Source: Treponema parvum (lineage in GTDB: Bacteria; Spirochaetota; Spirochaetia; Treponematales; Treponemataceae). From it: 64,000 bases of DNA. The stretch spans positions 1,736,001 through 1,800,000 of the forward strand of contig NZ_CP054257.1 of assembly GCF_017893945.1 (NCBI RefSeq). Reading direction: 5' to 3'. Numbering within the stretch: the first letter of the stretch is position 1; every line of letters begins with the position of its first letter. The notes beneath the pieces were generated by a model. The model had not been told where the DNA came from, did no database searches, and saw only the letters and a list, made by a program, of their open reading frames with translations. Position numbers and translations under genes: made by a program. Below are positions 18,862 to 27,136 of this stretch, piece after piece.

Positions 18862-20862
18862 ATGCCATTCGATCTGCAAAGCCTTAAGCATGAACTAAAT
18901 CCGGAACAATACAGAGCGGTAACTACTACGGAAGGTCCCATCCTTATTATAGCCGGAGCCGGTTCGGGTAAAACCCGTGTGATAACTTATAGAATCGCCC
19001 ACATGCTGAACATCGGCATTCCGCAGAGCCAGATCCTTGCGCTCACATTTACGAACAAGGCCGCAAAAGAAATGGAAACACGCATAAAGGAACTTACAGG
19101 CAAAAAACTGCAAAATCTTACGGTTTCCACCTTTCACGCTTTCGGCGTCCGCATATTAAGGAAACATATAGAAAAACTCGGCTGGCGGGAAAATTTTTCA
19201 ATCTATGACGAAACGGATCGATCTTCGCTGATAAAAGAAACCGGGCGAGAACTTCATTTTACTCAGGATTCGCTTGACGTTTACAAGATAGGCGGCCTTT
19301 TTTCAAACATAAAGACCGGCAGAAAAAACTGGGAAAGCGCGAACGACATGTATAAAAGCCTTTACGAATCCTATCAGGAAGGTCTTAAGCTGTTTAATGC
19401 GGTGGACTTCGACGATCTTATAGTGCTGCCCATAAAACTGTTCCGCTCACATCCTGAAGTCCTTGAAGAATACAAAAACACGTACAAGTACATAATGGTA
19501 GACGAATTTCAGGATACAAGTCATCAACAATATGAGATGATGCGTCTTTTAGCCGACAAAAACGTAGCCGTAGTAGGAGACGACGATCAGTCCATATACA
19601 GCTGGAGAGGCGCCGATTACCGAAACATAATCCAATTTGAAAAAGATTTTCCGAACGTTACTGAAATCAGGCTCGAACAAAACTACCGGTCGACAACGAC
19701 AATATTGGCGGCGGCTAACGGCGTAATATCGCACAACACAAACAGAAAAGACAAAAAACTCTGGAGCGAAAAGCGGGGCGGAAAACCCATAGAAATATTC
19801 ATGCCCGAAAACGAAACGGCGGAAGCTGATTTTATTGCGGAGATGATACAGGGAGTTGCCGCGGAAGAACGAATAAAATACGACAATTTCGGCGTTCTGA
19901 TAAGGGCGAACACACAAAGCCGCCCCATCGAAGAAGCGTTTTTGGAAGCCAACATCCCCTACACTATGAGCGGAGGAACAAGCTTTTTTCAGCGAAAAGA
20001 AATCAAAGACATTATAAGCTACTTGCGGGTGATAGCGAACCGCAACGACGACGTAAATCTTTTACGCATAATAAACGTACCCAGACGCGGCATAGGACGG
20101 ACTACGATAGAAACCCTGAACAATTGTGCTAAAGCTATGGAATGTTCCATTTGGACTGCGATGGAAACAATACTGAAAACGGAAAACGCGCCCGTAAGCG
20201 AAAACGTAAAAAACGATCTGAGATCCTTTGTTTCAATAATCGAAAACAATTCTTCAATGATAAGCGGCAAAAATCTTGCAAAAAAAGCAAGGGCGCTTGT
20301 AGACCAAATAAATTACCGAGATCACCTTATAACCGAATATTCTAAAAACGAAAAGGCCGCTCGATTTAAGCTTTTAAACATTGAAAGTTTTATCGACTCT
20401 ATGGAGATATGGGAAAACGACGCCGACAACTATGACGGCAATCTGTATACATATCTTAACAGGATCACGCTTTTAAGCCGCGACGATTTGGAAGACGAAG
20501 ATCAGGGCAAAGTAAATCTTATGACTATCCATGCCTCAAAGGGGCTTGAATTTCCTGTAGTGTTTATAGCGGGAGCCGAAGAAGGTCTTATTCCGCATGC
20601 GCGCTCGGTCGAAGAAAACGGCGGCAGCGTAGAAGAAGAAAGGCGCCTTTTTTACGTGGCGATAACGAGAGCCAGAAACAAACTTTTTATTTCCGCCTGC
20701 CGAAAGCGCCGCCGCCAGCAAAGCATTGTCGAGTGCGAACCGTCTTGTTTTTTGGATGAAATTCCGCAAAACCTTATCGAATATCATCAACCGCCTAAAG
20801 CTCCGGACGACAAAACTGCGCTTGAATTTTTAAAACAGATGAAAAGGAACTTAAACGCCTGA
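18862..20862 (+). CDS. UvrD/PcrA/Rep-family DNA helicase
   Basis: This is a superfamily 1A 3'-5' DNA helicase of 666 residues. Motifs in order: Q-motif LNPEQYRAVTTTEGP, Walker A IAGAGSGKTRV, Ia LALTFTNKAAKEME, Walker B MVDEFQDTSHQQYEMM, motif III VGDDDQSIYSWRGAD, motif IV EQNYRSTTTIL, motif V NLMTIHASKGLEFPVVF and motif VI YVAITRARNKLFIS. Such enzymes act in excision repair, replication restart and removal of recombination intermediates. Rep, PcrA and UvrD cannot be told apart here; the length is slightly short because the C-terminal tail is small. No clear ribosome-binding site is seen before the ATG, but the N-terminus matches the family. Confidence 0.95.
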   Translation: MPFDLQSLKHELNPEQYRAVTTTEGPILIIAGAGSGKTRVITYRIAHMLNIGIPQSQILALTFTNKAAKEMETRIKELTGKKLQNLTVSTFHAFGVRILRKHIEKLGWRENFSIYDETDRSSLIKETGRELHFTQDSLDVYKIGGLFSNIKTGRKNWESANDMYKSLYESYQEGLKLFNAVDFDDLIVLPIKLFRSHPEVLEEYKNTYKYIMVDEFQDTSHQQYEMMRLLADKNVAVVGDDDQSIYSWRGADYRNIIQFEKDFPNVTEIRLEQNYRSTTTILAAANGVISHNTNRKDKKLWSEKRGGKPIEIFMPENETAEADFIAEMIQGVAAEERIKYDNFGVLIRANTQSRPIEEAFLEANIPYTMSGGTSFFQRKEIKDIISYLRVIANRNDDVNLLRIINVPRRGIGRTTIETLNNCAKAMECSIWTAMETILKTENAPVSENVKNDLRSFVSIIENNSSMISGKNLAKKARALVDQINYRDHLITEYSKNEKAARFKLLNIESFIDSMEIWENDADNYDGNLYTYLNRITLLSRDDLEDEDQGKVNLMTIHASKGLEFPVVFIAGAEEGLIPHARSVEENGGSVEEERRLFYVAITRARNKLFISACRKRRRQQSIVECEPSCFLDEIPQNLIEYHQPPKAPDDKTALEFLKQMKRNLNA

Positions 20863-20932
20863 ACAGACGAGCCTGATTGAAAAATGCGCCGGTGCAAAAA
20901 ACGCCGCCGCTCAAAAACCGGCCGTCGAAAAA

Positions 20933-22576
20933 CTAAACTCTGTACTTGAGCTTTTTCCCCGTTCCTTCGTAAAGTTTTTGACGAAGCTCCGCTACCTGAT
21001 CGTCTTTTAAATAATCGTCAAAATTCATCATTCGGTCAATAATGCCGTTAGGGGTAATTTCTACGATTCTGTTGGCGATAGACTGTATGAATTCGTGATC
21101 GTGGCTGTTAAACAAAACCACGCCGGGAAAATTTATTATTCCTTCATTCAAACTTTCAATGGCTTCAAGATCCAGATGGTTCGTGGGATCGTCAAATATG
21201 AGAGTGTTGGCTCCGCTCAGCATCAGTTTTGAAAGCATGCATCTTACCTTTTCGCCGCCGCTTAAGACTTTTACAGGCTTAAGCGATTCGTCCCCTGAAA
21301 AAAGCACGCGCCCTAAAAAACCGCGCACATATGCGTCGTCTTGTTCCGGAGAATATTGGCGGAGCCAGTCCGTTATGCTGCAGTCGGTATTAAAATAAGC
21401 GGCGTTGTCGCGCGGCATGTAATCGTATTTTATGGTCTGTCCCCAAAAAAACTCGCCGGAAGACGGTTTTTTATTTCCGGTTATTATATCGTAAAAAGCG
21501 GAAACGGAGTTATGTTCGATTCCGACAAAGGCGATTTTATCGGTACGGTTTACGATCAGCGAAAAATCTTTTAAAAGAACATTTCCGTCTTCCTCATAAT
21601 TCAATTTACGAATTTCAAGGACATTGTTTCCGATTTCCCGATCCGGTTTAAAACTCACGTAAGGAAATTTACGGCTTGTGACGGGTAATTCTTCAAGCGC
21701 CAGTTTGTCATACACTTTTTTGCGGCTCGTAGCCTGTCTGCTTTTAGACGCGTTGGACGCAAAGCGAAGTATGAATTCTTTGAGATCCTTCATCTTTTCT
21801 TCGCGCTTTTTTGCCTGATCCTTCGCCTGTCTTTGCAGGATCTGACTCATCTGATACCAAAAATCATAATTTCCGGTAAACTGACTTATCTTTCCGTAGT
21901 CTATGTCGCAGATGTAAGTGCAAACGCTGTTCAAAAAATGGCGGTCGTGGCTCACAACGATTACGGTGTTCGGAAAATCGATCAAAAAATCTTCAAGCCA
22001 AGTGATCGATTCGATATCAAGACCGTTCGTGGGTTCGTCGAGAAGAAGTATGTCGGGATTGCCGAACAAAGACTGAGCAAGCAAAACACGAACCTTCTGC
22101 CCCTCGTCAAGTTCGCTCATGTTCTTATCATGAAATTCTTCTTCCAGTCCGAGTCCCGAAAGCATCTGTTCTATCTGGTTTTCAGCTTCCCATCCTCCGA
22201 GTTCCCCGAATTCCGCTTCAAGTTCGCTGGCTTTTATTCCGTCTTCTTCGGTAAAATCGCTCTTTTCATAAATTTCAGTGCGAGCCTTGCTGCATTCGTA
22301 TAATTTTGGGAATCCCATCATAACCGTGTCTTTTACCGAGTACTTATCGAAGGCAAAATGGTCCTGCTGCAACACGGCAATCCGCTCTCCTGGCGACAAA
22401 GAAATGGTGCCGGAATTATGGTCGTGCTCGCCGGAAAGAACTTTTAAAAAAGTCGATTTTCCCGCTCCGTTCGCGCCTATGATGCCGTAACAGTTTCCCG
22501 GCGTAAATTTCAAATTTACGTCTTTGAATAAGGGTTTTTCACTGAATTTTACGCTTACATCGGAAACTGTTATCAC
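20933..22576 (-). CDS. ABC-F family ATPase (YbiT-like)
   Basis: This soluble protein has two ATP-binding cassettes and no membrane domain, 547 residues long. Cassette 1 has GIIGANGAGKSTFLKVL, a deviant signature MSELDEGQKVRVLL and LLLDEPTNGLD. Cassette 2 has a deviant P-loop region, VGIEHNSVSAFYDII, then KVLSGGEKVRCMLS and LIFDDPTNHLD. In cassette 2 the canonical GxxGxGKS/T is not visible, so ATP binding there may be altered. The linker is charged (KKREEKMKDLKEF). ABC-F proteins act on the ribosome in translation or antibiotic protection. It starts with GTG and overlaps the upstream DEAD-box gene by four bases (GTGA), so the two are translationally coupled. Confidence 0.88.
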   Translation of the reverse strand: MITVSDVSVKFSEKPLFKDVNLKFTPGNCYGIIGANGAGKSTFLKVLSGEHDHNSGTISLSPGERIAVLQQDHFAFDKYSVKDTVMMGFPKLYECSKARTEIYEKSDFTEEDGIKASELEAEFGELGGWEAENQIEQMLSGLGLEEEFHDKNMSELDEGQKVRVLLAQSLFGNPDILLLDEPTNGLDIESITWLEDFLIDFPNTVIVVSHDRHFLNSVCTYICDIDYGKISQFTGNYDFWYQMSQILQRQAKDQAKKREEKMKDLKEFILRFASNASKSRQATSRKKVYDKLALEELPVTSRKFPYVSFKPDREIGNNVLEIRKLNYEEDGNVLLKDFSLIVNRTDKIAFVGIEHNSVSAFYDIITGNKKPSSGEFFWGQTIKYDYMPRDNAAYFNTDCSITDWLRQYSPEQDDAYVRGFLGRVLFSGDESLKPVKVLSGGEKVRCMLSKLMLSGANTLIFDDPTNHLDLEAIESLNEGIINFPGVVLFNSHDHEFIQSIANRIVEITPNGIIDRMMNFDDYLKDDQVAELRQKLYEGTGKKLKYRV

Positions 22577-24204
22577 TTTGTTTTCCCCTGTTTGTTTTTT
22601 TTGTCAAAGCCTAGAGCGCTCATTATTTTTGATAAAAATCCGGACTTTTTAGGCGGAATAACTTTTCCGGTATTCTTTTTACTGCCGGTCGAACGCACGG
22701 CGCTCTTTTGCTTGGCCGCCTTAGGCGCAAAAGAATTTTCAGACGCATATTTTTGTCTGTAAAGCTTCATGCGCTCGTCAAAAGAAAGATTTTCCAATTT
22801 TTCAAGATCTTTGGAAGTTTGAAATCCCTTAGACCTTTCCCTTTGTCCGTATTTTTTAGAGCCTTCTCTGCCGCTGTCCTGCCGTCTTTCTTCTCCTGAG
22901 AATTTATTTTTGTCTTTTTTAAACCTTACGCCGTTTTCAGTTTTCTTTCCGGAAGGACGGCCTCTGCGCGATGATTCTTCGGAACGCGGCCTTCGGGTGC
23001 GGGAAGCGCTTCTGTCGAAATCTCCGCCTCCCCGCCTTTCAGTCCGTATGTAAACACCCTCGCTCTTATCCTCGGCAAACAAAGATTCGTCCGCAACCCT
23101 TGACGGAATTTTCATTTCGATAAAACGCTCGATAGCCGGAAGGTTATAGACGTCCTGCTCGCTGCAAAAAGTGTAAGCCTTGCCAGATTTTCCGGCACGG
23201 GCGGTGCGTCCTATGCGATGAACATAGTTTTCAGCTTCGTTAGGCAGGTCATAGTTTACAACCATTGCCAGGTCGCTTACGTCGATACCTCTGGCGGCGA
23301 CGTCAGTCGCTACCAAAACGGGAATTCTCGAAGCTTTAAAGTCTTCAAGAACCTTAAGCCGCTTGGACTGAATCATATCGCCGATCAAAAAATCGCTTCG
23401 GATACCGTTAATTTTCAGCTTCTTACCCAAAACTTCGCATCCGCGCTTTGTGTTGCAGAAAATTATGGCGCTGGAAGGTTTTTCCTTTTGCAAAATTCCA
23501 AGCAAAAGCTTTACCTTTTCATCGCTTGAAACATGCAAAAGTTCCTGTGCGATTTCGCTTACGACAATATTTTCAGATTCTATCTGAATTTCTTCGGCGT
23601 CAAGCGTATATTCCCATGCAAGATTTTTTACATAGGAATTGAGCGTGGCGCTGAAAAGCATTGTCTGTCTGTTTTCGGCGGAAGGAAGATGCTTTATAAG
23701 AGTCCGCAAGTCGGGATAAAATCCCATGTCGAACATCCTGTCGGCTTCGTCCACAACCAAAAAACCTACGTCGCTAAGAGCCATGCGTTTGCTTTCCACA
23801 AGGTCAATCACGCGCCCCGGCGTGCCGATTAAAATTTCAACGTTTTTTTTGAGAGCGGCCACTTGGGCTTCGTAACCTACTCCGCCGTAAAAGCTGAACG
23901 GTCTTAAAGATGTGTATTTTAAAAGTTTTTTCGCTTCGTCTTCAACTTGAACGGCAAGTTCCCTAGTGGGAACGAGTACTAAAGCCTTCTTTCCTTTTAT
24001 TTCAGGACGCACAAGAAGTTCTTGCGCTATCGCTATTAAATAAGCGGCTGTTTTTCCCGTTCCGGTTTGAGACTGAACGTACAGATCCGCTGCACCGGTT
24101 GCACTTTTTAAAACCCGCTCTTGTACAGGGGTGCAGGAAACGTATCCGGCTTCCTTTATTCCTTTTTGCAGATCGTCATGCAAAGAAAATTCCAAAAAAT
24201 CCAT
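22573..24204 (-). CDS. DEAD-box ATP-dependent RNA helicase
   Basis: This is a 543-residue RNA helicase. Motifs: Q motif GYVSCTPVQERVL, Walker A SQTGTGKTAAYL, PTRELAVQ, GTPGRVIDL, VVDEADRMFD, SATLNSY, IIFCNTKRGCEVL, VATDVAARGIDV and HRIGRTARAGKSG. After about residue 370 comes a long Arg/Lys/Ser/Gly-rich tail, as in RhlE- and CsdA-type helicases, which likely gives non-specific RNA binding. Its role is probably ribosome assembly or mRNA turnover. Its partner gene is the overlapping ABC-F ATPase; the pairing suggests a shared translation-related task. Walker B reads DEAD exactly. Confidence 0.93.
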   Translation of the reverse strand: MDFLEFSLHDDLQKGIKEAGYVSCTPVQERVLKSATGAADLYVQSQTGTGKTAAYLIAIAQELLVRPEIKGKKALVLVPTRELAVQVEDEAKKLLKYTSLRPFSFYGGVGYEAQVAALKKNVEILIGTPGRVIDLVESKRMALSDVGFLVVDEADRMFDMGFYPDLRTLIKHLPSAENRQTMLFSATLNSYVKNLAWEYTLDAEEIQIESENIVVSEIAQELLHVSSDEKVKLLLGILQKEKPSSAIIFCNTKRGCEVLGKKLKINGIRSDFLIGDMIQSKRLKVLEDFKASRIPVLVATDVAARGIDVSDLAMVVNYDLPNEAENYVHRIGRTARAGKSGKAYTFCSEQDVYNLPAIERFIEMKIPSRVADESLFAEDKSEGVYIRTERRGGGDFDRSASRTRRPRSEESSRRGRPSGKKTENGVRFKKDKNKFSGEERRQDSGREGSKKYGQRERSKGFQTSKDLEKLENLSFDERMKLYRQKYASENSFAPKAAKQKSAVRSTGSKKNTGKVIPPKKSGFLSKIMSALGFDKKNKQGKTK

Positions 24205-24253
24205 ATAAATAATAAGTATATACTTTTTACATGTTTATGTATAGTATAAAATC

Positions 24254-25681
24254 ATGAATGATAATGAATTATATCAGGCAGAGATTTTTTCGAACCGGCT
24301 TGAAAAAAAATACAGAACGCTCAGAAAATGGGCGCGAAAAAACGGAATAACCTGTTACCGATTATACGATCGCGACATTCCGGAAATTCCATTATCATGC
24401 GACCTTTACGAGTTTTTGCCAGAAGAAATTCTTGAGCGTGAAGCGGCATCGGTTTTTATGCAAAAAGAATATGAAACGCAGGTTTTAAATGACCGCGACG
24501 CAATGCAAAAAACCGCTGAAAGGCGATACCTTAACATGTTTTTATATGAGCGTCCGTATGAAAAATCTTATCATGAAGAAAAAAGCTGGCTTACCGCCAT
24601 GGCAAAAGCCGCTTCGAAAATTCTGCAAATCGATCTTACGCATATCATCATAAAAATGCGCCGTCACTCAAAAGGCGGAAGCCAGTATGCAAATTATGCG
24701 GATAGTGTGTTAAGTGAAGTGTTTAGCGGCGAAAATGTGCAAAACATGACAGCCGCAATTTGCGCACCCGGCGCTGACAGCAAAATAAATTTAATCAACA
24801 CAAAAGAAGCTCCGGATATTTTTACCGTATCGAATAAACGCGCTTCGGCGGCGGGAATCGTTCAAGAGCACGGGCTCCTTTTTACCGTGGACTTATTAAA
24901 ACATCTTGACTCGGGGCTGTTTCTTGATCACAGACCTCTGCGCCGCATAATCCGCGAAACTTCAAAAGAAAAATCCGTCTTAAATCTTTTTTGCTATACG
25001 GGTTCGTTTTCTGTATACGCGGCGGCGGGAGAAGCTCGAATGGTGGAATCAGTAGACTTATCGAACGCATATCTGTCGCTCGCAAAGAAAAATATGAAAT
25101 TAAACGGCTTCCGCTCTGACGACAAATATGTTTTTACGCGTTCGGATGTGATAAAATTCTTAGAACAAAAAGCGGCCTTAATGCATTCACCCGGATCGCA
25201 AGGCTTTGACATAATAATTTTAGACCCGCCGACTTTCAGCAACTCTAAAAGTTCTCAGTCGGTTCTGGACATAAATCGCGACTGGCCTTACATGGTCAAT
25301 ATGTGCGTTTCTCTGTTGAATCGCGGCGGAGTTTTGTATTTTTCAACAAACAGCAGGCGTCTCGTATTCGACATATCAAAAATATACTGCAGCAGCGTGG
25401 AGCGCAATTTTAAAGAAAAAGGCAATATCGGATGCAGCCTGCGGGCCGGCAGCCCGAGTGCCCGCGGCCTGCTTACGCACAGTCCGAGCGCCAAAAGTCC
25501 TATTGCCGGCGAGCCGCATAACCGAGACAGTCGCGATAGCCTACTCTCCCGCGGCCTGCTTGCTCGCGACACGATTGCCCGCGACAGCCGCGCTATTGAA
25601 GTGGAAGACATAAGCCTAAAAACCGTCCCCGAAGACTTTAGAAACGTAAAAATCCACCGCTGCTGGAAGATCACGGTTTAA
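24254..25681 (+). CDS. rlmK: 23S rRNA methyltransferase RlmK-like, with in-frame insert
   Basis: The sequence matches the C-terminal (RlmK) half of E. coli RlmKL: FSNRLEKKYRTLRKWARKNG, CYRLYDRDIPEIP, RRHSKGGSQY, HLDSGLFLDHRPLRR, SAM motif LNLFCYTGSFSVYAA, DLSNAYLSLAKKNMKLNG and catalytic IILDPPTFSNSKSS. It should make m7G in 23S rRNA. It is a stand-alone protein of 475 residues, lacking the RlmL half. Residues about 394-449 (DNA 25437-25600) are a low-complexity Arg/Ser/Ala/Gly-rich insert with no counterpart in E. coli, sitting between FKEKGNIG and EDISLKTVPEDF; the conserved C-terminus HRCWKITV resumes after it. The frame is intact across the insert. Confidence 0.85.
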   Translation: MNDNELYQAEIFSNRLEKKYRTLRKWARKNGITCYRLYDRDIPEIPLSCDLYEFLPEEILEREAASVFMQKEYETQVLNDRDAMQKTAERRYLNMFLYERPYEKSYHEEKSWLTAMAKAASKILQIDLTHIIIKMRRHSKGGSQYANYADSVLSEVFSGENVQNMTAAICAPGADSKINLINTKEAPDIFTVSNKRASAAGIVQEHGLLFTVDLLKHLDSGLFLDHRPLRRIIRETSKEKSVLNLFCYTGSFSVYAAAGEARMVESVDLSNAYLSLAKKNMKLNGFRSDDKYVFTRSDVIKFLEQKAALMHSPGSQGFDIIILDPPTFSNSKSSQSVLDINRDWPYMVNMCVSLLNRGGVLYFSTNSRRLVFDISKIYCSSVERNFKEKGNIGCSLRAGSPSARGLLTHSPSAKSPIAGEPHNRDSRDSLLSRGLLARDTIARDSRAIEVEDISLKTVPEDFRNVKIHRCWKITV

Positions 25682-25691
25682 TCTCGCCAGC

Positions 25692-25905
25692 TAAAATAGT
25701 ATAAGCCGACGTACTTCCGTGTACATCGGCTTATGGCGAATTTTGGCAAAGCCAAAATATCGCTTTTACATATTTTGCCGCCATCCATGGCGGTACTTAA
25801 ACGACGAGTTTGCTGCGCAAACGTCGCTAATCATATGTGCGCTTTCCGCACACGAATTGCATTCGGCCGAAAATTGATATTTTCTCTTCCTGCAATTTTA
25901 ATAAC
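25692..25905 (-). repeat. Modular palindromic intergenic repeat, copy 1 (inverted relative to 29680-29890)
   Basis: The 360-base gap 25682-26041 is mostly this element. It contains successive hairpins: TAAGCCGACGTAC/GTACATCGGCTTA (25701-25733, near-perfect), CGAATTTTGGC/GCCAAAATATCG, GCCGCCATCC/ATGGCGGTAC, CGACGAGTTTG/CAAACGTCG and GTGCGC/GCGCAC-type arms. Read on the minus strand, about 150 bases are nearly identical to 29690-29835 on the plus strand. No coding sequence is seen. The lipoprotein's ribosome-binding site (GGAGG at 26033) lies downstream. Confidence 0.8.
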
Positions 25906-26041
25906 GGTTTAATGCGGCCGCTGAAATACCGCTGCCGTGCCGTTTTACAAGCTAAGTCTATCATGTTATATTTGATTTAAGTCAGTTTTTTCAAATATTT
26001 CGACATATTTTAAAAAAAAGTAAAAACCGTGGAGGATTTTT

Positions 26042-26728
26042 ATGAAAAAGATTATCGAAAAAACTGCAGTAATTTTATCAATTGCTGCAGTTTCACTTTC
26101 AACTCTTATAAGCTGTGCTTCATTGCCGGATTTTTCTGAAAAACAGATTAAAAAATTTCAGGATGCAAAAGGCAGCCCAAATGACAGCGTTGTTTTTTAC
26201 GGCTTTCTTCCGATGAATAATATTGTAAAATTCAAACAAATCGACAAAAAATATTCGAACGATGAGCAAGACGGAATTAAACTTTCTTTTAACGATGCGT
26301 CAGGGTTTTGGCTCTCTACCCCGGTAGAGCCGGGATCAACCTACATGATTTCATATATACAGGGTTCTGTCCAAGGAGGAACAACATCTTCCACGGTAAC
26401 AACCGCATTCGGTTCCGCAACAACAATTACATTCCATGATTATGTTTGGGATCAGTCTTTCTCTGAAGAACAACAGTATTTCGTAATTAAAATTCCCCAA
26501 AAGCCCGGATTCTATTGTTTCGGGCAATACACGGGAAGAGAAATCATGGTCGCAGCGCAAGCCGGTAAACCAACTAAAATTTTCGATCAAGAAAATATAA
26601 AAGAAAAATGGGGAAAAAATGCAAACCAAATTATGGTTAACGGTCTTAAACAAATAATAAAAGCTTACAAAGGAACTGAATGGGAAAACGCCGCTTTAAA
26701 AGAACTTAATAAATATTCAGCAAAATAA
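26042..26728 (+). CDS. Putative lipoprotein of unknown function
   Basis: The 228-residue protein has a lipoprotein signal peptide (KKIIEKTAVILSIAAVSLS, lipobox TLISC with Cys near residue 25), so it should be acylated and finished by Lnt, encoded at 30128-31897. The mature part has no family I recognise. It contains a Thr/Ser-rich segment (GGTTSSTVTTAFGSATTITF) and beta-rich stretches. GTGGAGG lies eight bases before the ATG. It is flanked by palindromic repeats upstream and a strong hairpin downstream and looks monocistronic. Its base composition is more AT-rich than its neighbours. Confidence 0.8.
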   Translation: MKKIIEKTAVILSIAAVSLSTLISCASLPDFSEKQIKKFQDAKGSPNDSVVFYGFLPMNNIVKFKQIDKKYSNDEQDGIKLSFNDASGFWLSTPVEPGSTYMISYIQGSVQGGTTSSTVTTAFGSATTITFHDYVWDQSFSEEQQYFVIKIPQKPGFYCFGQYTGREIMVAAQAGKPTKIFDQENIKEKWGKNANQIMVNGLKQIIKAYKGTEWENAALKELNKYSAK

Positions 26729-26733
26729 ACAAA

Positions 26734-26771
26734 CACCCCGGGACAGGATTAAAATCTCCGATCCCGGGGTG
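26734..26771 (-). terminator. Rho-independent terminator of the rho-rpmE unit
   Basis: Arms CACCCCGGGA (26734-26743) and TCCCGGGGTG (26762-26771) pair perfectly over 10 bp with an 18-base loop. On the minus strand the hairpin is followed by a T-rich run (TTTGTTTATTTT). On the plus strand the T run is weak, but it may also stop lipoprotein transcription. Confidence 0.75.
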
Positions 26772-26797
26772 CATTCTACAAGCCTTTTATATTCAGC

Positions 26798-27010
26798 TTA
26801 GTTTTCCGATTTAATTCCGTAACGTTTATTAAAGCGATCGATACGTCCGGCCGTGTCTACCAATTTCTGCTTACCGGTAAAAAATGGATGACAAGCGGAA
26901 CAAATTTCAACATGAATGTCATTTTTCGCCGTTGACCGTGTTTCAATAACATTTCCGCAGACACAGACGACTTTTCGCGCCTTGTAGTCCGGATGAATAC
27001 CCTTTTTCAT
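26798..27010 (-). CDS. rpmE: 50S ribosomal protein L31, zinc-binding form
   Basis: The 70-residue product reads [20 protein letters not shown] at its start, then [20 protein letters not shown] and ends [12 protein letters not shown]. The cysteines in CVCGN and CSAC make the zinc site of the C+ form, as opposed to the zinc-independent paralogue used in zinc starvation. The start at 27010 is supported by GGAGG six bases upstream; a longer frame begins four codons earlier, without support. It follows rho with a gap of 126 bases, an order seen in many bacteria. Confidence 0.96.
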   Translation of the reverse strand: MKKGIHPDYKARKVVCVCGNVIETRSTAKNDIHVEICSACHPFFTGKQKLVDTAGRIDRFNKRYGIKSEN

Positions 27011-27136
27011 TTGAACCTCCAAATATATCTACAGGTTTTGCCCTGCGGCGCGGAATGAAAACCAATCAAAACGCCGCCACAAAACCGGCAAATTCAAATC
27101 TTGTAAAATTAAGTATATACAATTTTCACACTAAAA

